A stretch of DNA of 64,000 nucleotides from Acidobacteriota bacterium (GTDB lineage: Bacteria > Acidobacteriota > Terriglobia > Bryobacterales > Bryobacteraceae). The notes under the pieces were generated by a model. The model was not told the origin of the DNA. It saw nothing but the letters and a program-made list of their open reading frames with translations, and searched no databases. The stretch's first letter is position 1, and the number at the start of each line of letters is the position of its first letter. The translations under genes were made by a program, and so were the position numbers. This document shows positions 16,049-24,569 of the stretch, piece by piece. The DNA is taken from positions 41,361 through 105,360 of the forward strand of contig CANIVU010000015.1 in assembly GCA_947470805.1 (NCBI GenBank), in the 5' to 3' direction.

Positions 16049-18403
16049 ATGCGATTGACAATCCTCCTCTTCGCCCTCGCCGCCTTCGCCCACGCCGAAG
16101 TTGTCCCCGGTCGCTACATCGTCGAACTCACCGGCGACTCGATCTCCCAGCACCTCTCCCGCCGTGCCCGGCGCGAAACCCTCCGCGGCCCCGAAGCCGC
16201 CACCCGCCGCTCCGCCATTCGCGCCGAACAGGCCACCCTCCGCGGGCGCCTCGGCGCCGCCGTCACCGTCCAGGACAGCGTCGAAAACATCTCCAATTCC
16301 CTGTTAATCGAAGTAAACGACGCCGAAGCCGCCCGCCTCTCCCGCCTCCCCGGCGTCCGCCGCGTCACTCCGGTCCGCACCCTCAAACGCGTGCTCGACC
16401 GCGCCGTCGTCGTCAATCGCATCACCGAAGCCTGGGATCAAATCGGCGACGACAAGGCCGGCGAAGGCATCAAAATCGCCATCATCGATACCGGTGTCGA
16501 TAACGGCCACGCCGCCCTCCGCGACGCCGCTCTCAAGTTACCCTCGTCATTCCCAAAGACAAATGCCGCCACCGACGAGACATTTACAAGTAACAAGGTA
16601 ATCGTCGCCCGTAGTTACGTGAACTTACTCGCGCGCCGCGATACCGACTTATCCGCCCGCGACCGCGTTGGCCACGGCACCGCCCTCGCCGTCGTCGCCG
16701 CTGGCATCCGCACCGCGGGGCCTCTCGCCACCATCCAGGGTGTCGCCCCCCGCGCCTACATCGGCAGCTACAAAGTCTTCGGCTCCCCCAATGTCAACGA
16801 TGGCGCCACCAACGCCGCCATCCTCAAAGCCATTGATGACGCCGTCGCCGACGGCATGGACATCATCAACCTGAGCCTCGGTGACGATATCGTCTCCCGC
16901 CAGGAGGACGACCCCCTCGTCGCCGCCGTTGACCGCGCCTCCGCCGCCGGCGTCCTCGTCGTCTGCGCCGCTGGCAACAATGGCCCCGACTTCGGCACCA
17001 TTTCCTCGCCCGGCTCCGCCCGCTCGGCCATCACCGTCGGCGCCACCCGCAACGACCGTGGCTTCGGCGCCAGCGTCGACGTCGAAGGCCTCGGCGTCGT
17101 CCTCGCCCTCACCGGCAGCGGCGCGCCCCCGGCCAACCCCATCACCGGCCCGATCGCCGATGCCGGCCTCGCCTGCGACACTCTTCTCGCCGGTAGCCTC
17201 ACCGGCAAAGTCGCCCTCATCCTCCGCGGCACCTGCACCTTCGAAATCAAACTCAACAACGCCCAGCGCGCCGGCGCCATCGCCGGCCTCGTCTACGCCA
17301 CCGCCGCCGCGCCCGACCCCATCGGAATGAACGTCGGCGCCGCCACCCTCCCGGCCGAAATGATCTCCAATGCCAACGGCCAAATGCTCAAGGAGAAGGA
17401 AGGCGCTACCGTAACCCTCCGCTTCACCCTCGGCGCCGTCCCCCAAAGTTTCAACCAGATCGCCCCCTTCTCCGCCATCGGTCCCAACGTCGATCTCTCC
17501 ATCAAGCCGGATCTCGTTGCCGTCGGCGAAAGCTTCTACGTCGCCACCCAAACCGTCGACCCCGCCGGCGACATGTACAGCGCCAGCGGCTTTGCCATCG
17601 TCGATGGCACCAGCTTCTCCTCCCCCCTCGTCGCCGGCTCCCTGGCCCTGCTCAAAAGCGCCCGCCCCGGCCTCACCGTCGACCAATACCGCTCCCTGCT
17701 CATCAACAGTTCCACCCCCGTCACCGACGTCATCGGCGACGCCGCCACCATCCAGAAAATGGGCGCCGGCCAGCTCCATCTCGGGGCCACTCTCCGCGCA
17801 CAGGCCGTGGCCTACCCGGCCTCACTCAGCCTCGGGACCAACTCCCGCGCCACCGGCACCCTCAAGGTCGAGAACCTGAACCCGGCCGACGAAATCTACT
17901 CGCTTTCCATTGAACCGCGCAACGGCGCCGCCGCCCCGAATCTCTCCGAATCCACCCTCAACATCCCCACGGCCAAGACCGCCGAAGTGGCCCTCGAACT
18001 CGACGCCTCCACCCTCGCCCCCGGCGCCTACGAAGGCTTCGTGAAAATCACCGGCGCCACCTCCGGCACCGAGATACGCGTCCCCTACTGGTTCGCCGTC
18101 CCTGACAAAACGCCCGCCGCCATTCCGATCCTCGCCACCACCGCCACCGGCCGCCGCAACGGCCAGGTCCGCGACGCCATCTACTTCCGCGTCACCGATG
18201 CCGCTGGCGTCCCCATCTCCGGCATCAAACCCGACGTAACCGTGCAATCCGGCAATGGCTCCGTAACCGCGATCAGCGACTACGACAACGATTCCCCCGG
18301 CCTCTTCAGCGCCACCGTTCGCCTCGGCCCGGTCGCCGGCGCCAACGTCTTCCGCATCGAAGCCGGTGAAAAGACAATCGACATCACCATCACCGGCAAC
18401 TAA
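16049..18403 (+). CDS. Secreted subtilisin-like serine protease (S8) with PA domain
   Basis: The 784-residue preproprotein has a signal peptide (residues 1-16), an I9-like inhibitor propeptide to about residue 120, then an S8 catalytic domain with Asp in IIDTGVD, His in GHGTALAV and Ser in GTSFSSPLVAG. A PA domain (GLACDTLLAGSLTGKVALILRGTCTF) is inserted between His and Ser, as in many extracellular subtilases. The last 200 or so residues are beta-rich, Fn3-like. It likely degrades external protein. All three catalytic residues are present. The gene follows the Tat protein by one base and ends in a hairpin. Confidence 0.9.
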   Translation: MRLTILLFALAAFAHAEVVPGRYIVELTGDSISQHLSRRARRETLRGPEAATRRSAIRAEQATLRGRLGAAVTVQDSVENISNSLLIEVNDAEAARLSRLPGVRRVTPVRTLKRVLDRAVVVNRITEAWDQIGDDKAGEGIKIAIIDTGVDNGHAALRDAALKLPSSFPKTNAATDETFTSNKVIVARSYVNLLARRDTDLSARDRVGHGTALAVVAAGIRTAGPLATIQGVAPRAYIGSYKVFGSPNVNDGATNAAILKAIDDAVADGMDIINLSLGDDIVSRQEDDPLVAAVDRASAAGVLVVCAAGNNGPDFGTISSPGSARSAITVGATRNDRGFGASVDVEGLGVVLALTGSGAPPANPITGPIADAGLACDTLLAGSLTGKVALILRGTCTFEIKLNNAQRAGAIAGLVYATAAAPDPIGMNVGAATLPAEMISNANGQMLKEKEGATVTLRFTLGAVPQSFNQIAPFSAIGPNVDLSIKPDLVAVGESFYVATQTVDPAGDMYSASGFAIVDGTSFSSPLVAGSLALLKSARPGLTVDQYRSLLINSSTPVTDVIGDAATIQKMGAGQLHLGATLRAQAVAYPASLSLGTNSRATGTLKVENLNPADEIYSLSIEPRNGAAAPNLSESTLNIPTAKTAEVALELDASTLAPGAYEGFVKITGATSGTEIRVPYWFAVPDKTPAAIPILATTATGRRNGQVRDAIYFRVTDAAGVPISGIKPDVTVQSGNGSVTAISDYDNDSPGLFSATVRLGPVAGANVFRIEAGEKTIDITITGN

Positions 18404-18422
18404 ACCGCGCTCAGTGCGCGGT
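18404..18422. terminator. Hairpin between converging genes
   Basis: ACCGCGC (18404-18410) pairs with GCGCGGT (18416-18422) around TCAGT. It begins one base after the protease stop and its 3' arm overlaps the last codons of the converging small membrane protein gene. Only a weak T-run (TCTTC) follows, so termination strength is uncertain. Confidence 0.5.
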
Positions 18423-18698
18423 CTTCAAAATCAGCGTCATCAGGTTCCACGCCACCAGCGCCGCGAAGCCAATATTAATCCGTCCCAACAACTGCCCCTT
18501 CGCCGTCTGCCAGCAATAGACACCCAGGCCGAAGGCAAGCACCTTCACGGCCAGCAATCCCGATAACGGCGTCGGGAATGCTTGAATCGCCCAGTTCACA
18601 AGCGGATTTCCTTCGCTAACCCCGTTAATGAGGAACGCGATGGTCGTCAGAAAATCAAGAACCTGCAGGTAGGAGTAGTGGTAGAGGGTCTGCGTCAT
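18411..18698 (-). CDS. Small membrane protein, DUF5658-like
   Basis: The 95-residue product has three hydrophobic segments and the pattern LQVLDFLTTIAFLINGVSEGNPLVNW, where the Asp and the E-x-NP resemble DUF5658. Function is unknown. It lies downstream of the broken MBL-fold gene on the same strand, separated by about 100 bases that contain a CCCTG/CAGGG hairpin. Confidence 0.65.
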   Translation of the reverse strand: MTQTLYHYSYLQVLDFLTTIAFLINGVSEGNPLVNWAIQAFPTPLSGLLAVKVLAFGLGVYCWQTAKGQLLGRINIGFAALVAWNLMTLILKTAH

Positions 18699-18797
18699 GC
18701 TGGCGTGCTCTTCCCAATTAGGCTATCCCTGGGGAACAGGGGCACCAATAGATCACATCTACCAAAACTACCCAACTCCCGTACCAGTACGATTTCG

Positions 18798-20199
18798 TTA
18801 AACCGTAAAACTATCCCCTCGCGCCGGGATCGTCACCGCCACTCCGTACCGATCCTGAATCGCCGCCGCCATCGCCTGCTGCTGCGTATACTCCCCATGC
18901 ACCAGGAACACGTGCTTCACCGTTTTCACCAACGGCTCCATCCACGCCAGCAACTCCTGCTGATCGGCATGTCCGCTCAACTCGTTGATCTTCAAGACTT
19001 CCGCCCGCACCCGCACCGGTTCGCCGAAAATATTCACTTCCTTCTGCCCGTCCAGCAACTTCCGGCCCAGCGTGTTCTCCGCCTGGAACCCGGTGATCAG
19101 CACCGTGTTCTTCGGGTCGGCGATGTTGTTCCGCAAATGGTGCAGTACGCGCCCGGCTTCCGCCATCCCCGATGCTGAAATAATCACGCACGGCACCCGC
19201 ACATCGTTCAGTGCCTTGGACTCCTCCACATCCCGGATATACCGCAGCCGCCGGAAGCCGAACGGATCGTCCCCGCCATCGACGAACGTGTTGGTCTCGG
19301 CGTCGTAACACTCGGTGTGCGTCCGGAACGCCTCGGTCACGTTTACCGCCAGCGGGCTGTCCACAAATACCGGAATCTCATTGATCCGTCCCTCGTGAAT
19401 CAACTCGTGAATCATCAGCACCAACTGCTGCGTCCGCCCCACCGCGAACGCCGGCGCGATGATCTTCCCCCCCCCGGTTCGCCGTGCCGTTGATGATCGC
19501 CGCCAGCTTCTCTTTCGCATGCGCCAGCGGCTGGTGCAGCCGGTCGCCATACGTGCTTTCCATGATCAGAATATCGGCCGCCACCGCCCGCTCCGGATCC
19601 CGGATGATCGGCAGATTCTTCCGCCCCACATCGCCCGAAAACACCAACCGCTTCCCCTCCAACTCCAACTCCAGGAACGTCGACCCCAACATGTGCCCCG
19701 CCTCGTGCGTCGTCGAAAACACCCCCGGCAGAACCTCCGTCCGGGAATGCATCTCCACCGCCCGGAACTGCGCCATCGCCGCCTTGGCGTCGTTCACCGT
19801 GTACAACGGCGCCACCGGCTCTCGCTCCGGTTCGTCAATCACCCGCCGCCGGCGCGATGTCCGCCGGTTCAAGAACTCCGCGTCCTTCTCCTGAATGAAC
19901 GCCGAATCCTGCAACATCGAGTTGCACAAATCAATCGTCGCCGGCGTCGTGAAAATCGGCCCGCCGAACCCCTTCGATGTCAGGTTCGGAATGTTCCCGG
20001 AATGGTCAATATGCGCGTGGGAAAGTAACAGCGCATCCACCTCCGAAGGCGGGAAGGGAAAGTTCGTATTCCTCTCCGCCGACTCGCTCCGGCGGCCCTG
20101 ATACATCCCACAATCCAATAGGAACCGGCGGCTCCCGGTCTGGATCTCGTGCATGGAGCCAGTGACTGTGCGCGCTGCGCCGCGAAATGTGATTTGCAT
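18798..20199 (-). pseudogene. MBL-fold beta-CASP RNA-nuclease-like protein, frameshifted at a G9 tract
   Basis: Two overlapping frames together encode one protein of about 460 residues. The first part (start at 20199) has MBL motifs: SHAHIDHSGN, HEAGHMLGS, FSGDVG. The second part (to 18798) has beta-CASP motifs: PAFAVGRTQQL, FVDSPLA, ISASGMAEAGRV, and ELSGHADQQEL with VHGE. The frame changes at nine consecutive Cs on the plus strand (19467-19475). Removing one restores RGGKIIAPAFAVG. Members are ribonucleases of the RNase J/CPSF73-like class. Either the base call in the homopolymer is wrong, or the gene is mutated or phase-variable; domain conservation on both sides favours an intact gene. 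Confidence 0.85.
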
Positions 20200-20240
20200 T
20201 CTACTCTGACTCTACCTTGTTATCCTGAGTTTCGCTCCGC

Positions 20241-21734
20241 ATGTCGAAACTTGCCATTACCCTCCTCGCCCTCCTGCCCTCGTTCTGGATGTTGTGGCAT
20301 TGCGGCGGCACCCCTCACCTCGGCTACTTCCACGACGATGGTATCTACGCCGGCACGGCCGCCTCCGTGGCGGAAGGAAGAGGCCTCCGCGTCGAAAGCC
20401 TTCCCGGCGAACCCTGGCAGGTCAAATACCCGCCCCTCTTCCCCCTCTATCTCGCCCTTGGCGTCAAGTGGGAACCCGCTCTCACGTTCCTCGTCTGGGT
20501 CCTTCTGCCCGTCCTCATGTTCCTCCTTTGGCGCTGGCGCGGCGATCCCTGGATGGTCCTCCTCCTTGGTTGGAATGTTTACTCGGTTATCTTCGCCTCT
20601 ACCGCCCTCTCCGAAATCTTTGCCACCGTCTGGCTCGTCGCCTCCATTCATCTCCTGGAAAAGGACCGCTTCCGCGCTTCCGCCGTTTGTGCCGCCATGG
20701 CCTATCTCGTTCGTTCTGCGCTGATCGCCCTCCCCGCCGCCGCCGTCCTCTGGCTCCTCTGGCGCCGTCGCTTCCGGGACGCCCTTATCTACTCCGCCAT
20801 CTTCGCTCCGTTCTTTGTCGCATGGTCGTACTTCGCGGCATCCCACATGATGCCCAATCTCAAAGGGCCCTGGGTCTACTACATCTCTTATCCCCAGATC
20901 TTCCGCGAAAGCATGAGCTGGGAACTGTTGCCAACCGTCCTCTCCACTAATTTCCAGTCCCTCATCGCCAGCCTCGGCGGCGTACTCTTCTTCAACTCCG
21001 GCGACTCCTTCCTGGACGTCAACTTCGCCCGCATCCTGCTCTTCGCCTCTATCTCCGGCCTCGTCCGCGAGTTCCGCCGCCACGGTCTCGCACCTTATCC
21101 GCTCATGGCCATCCCCTACTTGGTGCTCCTCGTTGTCTGGAACTTCGTGCCAACTGAGCGGTTTCTCTTCCCTCTTCTGCCGCTCCTGCTCGCCGGTCTC
21201 GTCACTGAACTCCGCCACATATACGCCATGCTCCAGTCCACCTGGGAAAAGCAGCGTGGCGCCACCATCGTGATCGGCGCGCTGGTCGCCGCGGGAGCCT
21301 TCTGGATGGTGGAGCGCAACAGCCTGGCAGCCTGGCGCAGCCCCATCGCGATCGCGAGAAACTACCGTGAGCTCGCCGCCGACCGCGACCTCGCCTATCA
21401 ATGGATTATTGCCAATACGTCCCCTGACGCCAACTTCCTCGCTGCAGAGGACCCGGCTCTCCGCCGCCACACTGGCCGTCACGCCATTGGAATCCACTGT
21501 CCCGCCCGCTACTTTTACACCAACGATATGAAGGGCATCTACGCCTACCACGACTCGCTCATTCGTAACATGTCCGCCGAAAATCTGAGCTACGTCCTGA
21601 TCGGACCTAACGATCTTGCCCAGGACCTCAATGGGAGCGACCGCGAGAAGATCCTCTCCGATTGGAAGACCCGCCCCGACCTGGAGACCGTCTACGAAAA
21701 CTCCCGCTTCCAAATCCGCCGCCGCCTTAATTAG
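20241..21734 (+). CDS. Polytopic membrane glycosyltransferase-like protein (GT39/ArnT type)
   Basis: The 497-residue protein has about ten membrane segments and a C-terminal periplasmic part. The first loop holds YFHDDGIYAGTAASVAEG, matching the acidic-pair motif of lipid-linked-sugar transferases of the GT39/ArnT group, followed by VKYPPLFPLYLAL. Such enzymes transfer a sugar from polyprenyl phosphate to lipid or protein at the outer face of the inner membrane. The acceptor is unknown. It is divergent from the MBL gene with 41 bases between starts. Confidence 0.8.
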   Translation: MSKLAITLLALLPSFWMLWHCGGTPHLGYFHDDGIYAGTAASVAEGRGLRVESLPGEPWQVKYPPLFPLYLALGVKWEPALTFLVWVLLPVLMFLLWRWRGDPWMVLLLGWNVYSVIFASTALSEIFATVWLVASIHLLEKDRFRASAVCAAMAYLVRSALIALPAAAVLWLLWRRRFRDALIYSAIFAPFFVAWSYFAASHMMPNLKGPWVYYISYPQIFRESMSWELLPTVLSTNFQSLIASLGGVLFFNSGDSFLDVNFARILLFASISGLVREFRRHGLAPYPLMAIPYLVLLVVWNFVPTERFLFPLLPLLLAGLVTELRHIYAMLQSTWEKQRGATIVIGALVAAGAFWMVERNSLAAWRSPIAIARNYRELAADRDLAYQWIIANTSPDANFLAAEDPALRRHTGRHAIGIHCPARYFYTNDMKGIYAYHDSLIRNMSAENLSYVLIGPNDLAQDLNGSDREKILSDWKTRPDLETVYENSRFQIRRRLN

Positions 21735-21874
21735 AGCCACCCACGCTTATTTCCGACTTTTTTCTAAAATTTCCGATAACCCTATTTAACCCAATCGCTT
21801 ATAAGGAAGTTCTATCCCCGAAAAAGGGTACCCCCCTCGCGCCCTCCCCCCTCTGTCCGGCTACAATCAAAATC

Positions 21875-24022
21875 GTGCCACCACTCCAGCGTGTACTCGC
21901 CGCCGCCCTCCTCCTCGCCGCCCCCGTCCTGGCGCAAAAGAAACCCGTAACTCTCGAAGCCGCCGCCGCCGCCCGCCCCATGGGCGACAACGTCTCCCCC
22001 GTCTGGGCTCCCGACGGCACCCGCTTCCTCTACACCGAAGCCCGCAAAATCCGCCTCTACAACGCCGCCACCAAAGAATCCCGCGTTCTGGCCAACCTCG
22101 CCGACCTCGAAGGCAAAGCCAAGTCCGACACCAAAACCGGCGGCGCCTTCCAATGGCAAAACCGCCGCGTCGCCGGCAGCCGCCCCCAATGGTCGGCCGA
22201 CGGCAAATCCATCCTCGTCCCCGCCGCCGGTGATCTCTTCCTCCTCGACCCCGCCACCGGTAACGCCCGCCAAATCACCGCCACCGCCACCCCCGAAGAG
22301 GACCCCCAACTCTCCCCCGACGGCACCCACATCGGCTACCGTTCCAACAACGATCTCTACGTCATCGCCATCGACTCCGGCAAAGTCCGCCGCCTCACCG
22401 CCGACGGCAGCGCCACCATCTGGAACGCCCGGCTCGATTGGGTCTACCCCGAAGAACTCTCCATCCCCCGCGCCTGGTGGTGGTCCCCAGATAGCCGCGA
22501 AATCGCCTATCTCCAGTTCGATGTTGTCGCCGAAATGATGCACCCGCAGGTCGATCCCGGCCCCGTCCAGGCCGTCCTCGAACCCCAGCGCTTCCCCAAG
22601 GCCGGTACCCCCAACGCCACCATCAAGCTCGGCGTCGTCCCCGTCCGCGGCGGTAAAACCCGCTGGATGGACATAGGCCCGACCGCCGATAACCTGATCG
22701 CCCGCGTCCAGTGGATGCCCGGCGGCAAGGAAATCGCCGTCCAACGCCTCCCCCGCACCCAGGAACGCCTCGAACTCCTCGCCTTCAACACCGCCACCGG
22801 CAAGCCCCGCCTCCTGCTCGAAGAGAAGGACTCCGCCTGGGTCAACGTCCACAACATCCTCCACTTCTTCCCCGACGGCAAGTTCCTCTGGGCCAGCGAA
22901 CGCGACGGCTTCCGCCATCTATACATGTATGGAAACGGCGAGCCCAAACAGCTCACCCGCGGCGAATGGGAAATCGTTGAGCTCGACGGCGTCGACACCA
23001 CCCGCAATCAGGCCTGGGTCACCACCACCAAAGACAGCCCCATCGAGCGCCAACTCTACACCGTCGACCTCGCCACCGGTGAACTCAAGAAACGAACCCC
23101 CGAACCCGGTACCCACAGTGCCAACGTCTCCCCCACCGGGGCCTACTATCTCGACGCCTTCCAAAGCAACCGTGCGCCGTCCCGCCAGACGCTGTTCGAC
23201 AATGCCGGCGCCCAGGTCGCCGTGCTCCGCGAGCCCGCCGCCGACCGGTCCAACTATGACATCCAACCCGTCGAGAACCTAACGTTTAAAGGCAAGGATG
23301 GAACCCTCTTCTACGCCCAGGTCATCAAGCCCAAAGACTTCAGCCCGGCCAAAAAGTACCCCGCCATCGTGATGGTCTACGGCGGCCCCCACGCCCAGAC
23401 GGTGCGAGATACGTGGACCGGCGCCAACTGGGAACAGGCGCTCGCCGCCAAAGGCTACGTCATTTGGCGCATGGATAATCGCGGCTCCAACTACCGCGGC
23501 CATGCGTTTGAAAAGGTGGTGCACAAGCAGTTCGGCAAACTCGAACTGGCCGACCAGCTCGAAGGCGTCGACTATCTCATCAAGCAAGGCTACGTCGACC
23601 CCAACCGCATCGGCATCTACGGCTGGAGCTACGGCGGCTACATGACTCTTTATTCAATGACCCATTCCAAGGTCTTCGCCGCCGGCATCGCCGGCGCCCC
23701 GGTCACCGACTGGCGCCACTACGACACAATTTATACGGAGCGTTACATGGGCCTCCCCGCCAAGAACGAAGACGGGTATAAGGCGAGCAGCCCCGTCAGC
23801 GCCGCCGGAAACCTGAGCGGCAAGCTGATGCTGGTACACAACTTCCAGGACGACAACGTGCTGTTCCAGAATAGCCAGAACATGATGGAGGCATTGCAGA
23901 AGTCCGGCAAGCAATTCGAGATGATGTTCTACCCCCTGAAGAGCCACGGCGTCATGGGCCCGCTCCGCCTGCACCTCCTGCAAACCACGACCAACTTCCT
24001 CGACCGCACCCTCGCCCCCTAA
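21875..24022 (+). CDS. Secreted S9 dipeptidyl-peptidase IV-like peptidase
   Basis: The 715-residue protein starts with GTG at 21875 and a signal peptide (VPPLQRVLAAALLLAAPVLAQ, read with initiator Met). Residues about 60-480 are the DPP-IV eight-bladed propeller; the EE of the substrate clamp may be in YPEELSIPRAWWWSPD. The catalytic domain has GWSYGGYM (Ser585), an Asp pair in HNFQDDNV and His in KSHGV. It removes N-terminal dipeptides, typically after proline. The 140 bases upstream are AT-rich for this genome and likely hold the promoter. A cluster of hairpins follows the stop. Confidence 0.9.
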   Translation: MPPLQRVLAAALLLAAPVLAQKKPVTLEAAAAARPMGDNVSPVWAPDGTRFLYTEARKIRLYNAATKESRVLANLADLEGKAKSDTKTGGAFQWQNRRVAGSRPQWSADGKSILVPAAGDLFLLDPATGNARQITATATPEEDPQLSPDGTHIGYRSNNDLYVIAIDSGKVRRLTADGSATIWNARLDWVYPEELSIPRAWWWSPDSREIAYLQFDVVAEMMHPQVDPGPVQAVLEPQRFPKAGTPNATIKLGVVPVRGGKTRWMDIGPTADNLIARVQWMPGGKEIAVQRLPRTQERLELLAFNTATGKPRLLLEEKDSAWVNVHNILHFFPDGKFLWASERDGFRHLYMYGNGEPKQLTRGEWEIVELDGVDTTRNQAWVTTTKDSPIERQLYTVDLATGELKKRTPEPGTHSANVSPTGAYYLDAFQSNRAPSRQTLFDNAGAQVAVLREPAADRSNYDIQPVENLTFKGKDGTLFYAQVIKPKDFSPAKKYPAIVMVYGGPHAQTVRDTWTGANWEQALAAKGYVIWRMDNRGSNYRGHAFEKVVHKQFGKLELADQLEGVDYLIKQGYVDPNRIGIYGWSYGGYMTLYSMTHSKVFAAGIAGAPVTDWRHYDTIYTERYMGLPAKNEDGYKASSPVSAAGNLSGKLMLVHNFQDDNVLFQNSQNMMEALQKSGKQFEMMFYPLKSHGVMGPLRLHLLQTTTNFLDRTLAP

Positions 24023-24024
24023 CC

Positions 24025-24569
24025 CAGATTCCCCTGGGTACCGTGACACCGGGGAACTCCGCAATTTCGGAATTCCCCGATCGCGCTGAGCGCCCAGATT
24101 CCCCCTGGAGCCGTGCTACCGGAAAACTCTGTATTGTCGGAATTCCCCCTGGCAAGCCATTCCGCGGATTTGTACCCCGAATCCCCAAGCCCCTGCCGAT
24201 CCCGCCCCCGCAATGTCCGCGAACCCGCCCCGGATTCCCGCACGGGCCGGGCTATCGGTGAAATCCGCGATTTCGGATTTCACCCTGGCAAACCGTCCTG
24301 CGGGTCCCTGACTCGTCCCCCCGGTGATCCTTGGGGCTCGCCCGTGGAAATCCTGGAGCCTGTTTCGGAATTCCCCGGCCACCTGTTCAGACGATCCCGC
24401 CTCTCCGAACACCCGCACCGAATTCCCAGCCACCGCGACAGGCCCGCGCCCCCTGCGTCGCCCCGGGAAACCCCGAGGGGCTAACCGCCCAATATCCTTG
24501 AGCTTTCCCGGATTCACCTTGGTGTCTGGCTACCGGGAAACCCCTGGTTTCAGGAATCTCCCTACCGCC
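24025..24569. repeat. Cluster of degenerate hairpin repeats between converging genes
   Basis: The 539 bases between the converging genes hold no credible gene but at least four related units. Cores are at about 24048-24078, 24116-24148, 24253-24283 and 24530-24562, with a partial unit at 24346-24376. They share CTAYCGG, then a purine arm, then CGGA-TTC-CC. The third is a perfect 11-bp stem: GGTGAAATCCG (24257-24267) with CGGATTTCACC (24274-24284). The first has GGGGAA/TTCCCC where the third has GGTGAA/TTCACC, a compensated change. Flanking CAGATTCCCC and CCCTGGCAA words also repeat. The last unit runs into the end of the hydrolase gene. Confidence 0.65.

Noticed and set aside
20220..21740. 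506-codon minus-strand frame opposite the membrane glycosyltransferase
   Set aside because: The plus strand encodes a coherent polytopic protein; the antisense product is acidic and featureless.
24025..24561. Possible integron attC sites or CRISPR repeats
   Set aside because: Units are degenerate, irregularly spaced, lack attC core sequences and have no unique spacers of constant length.
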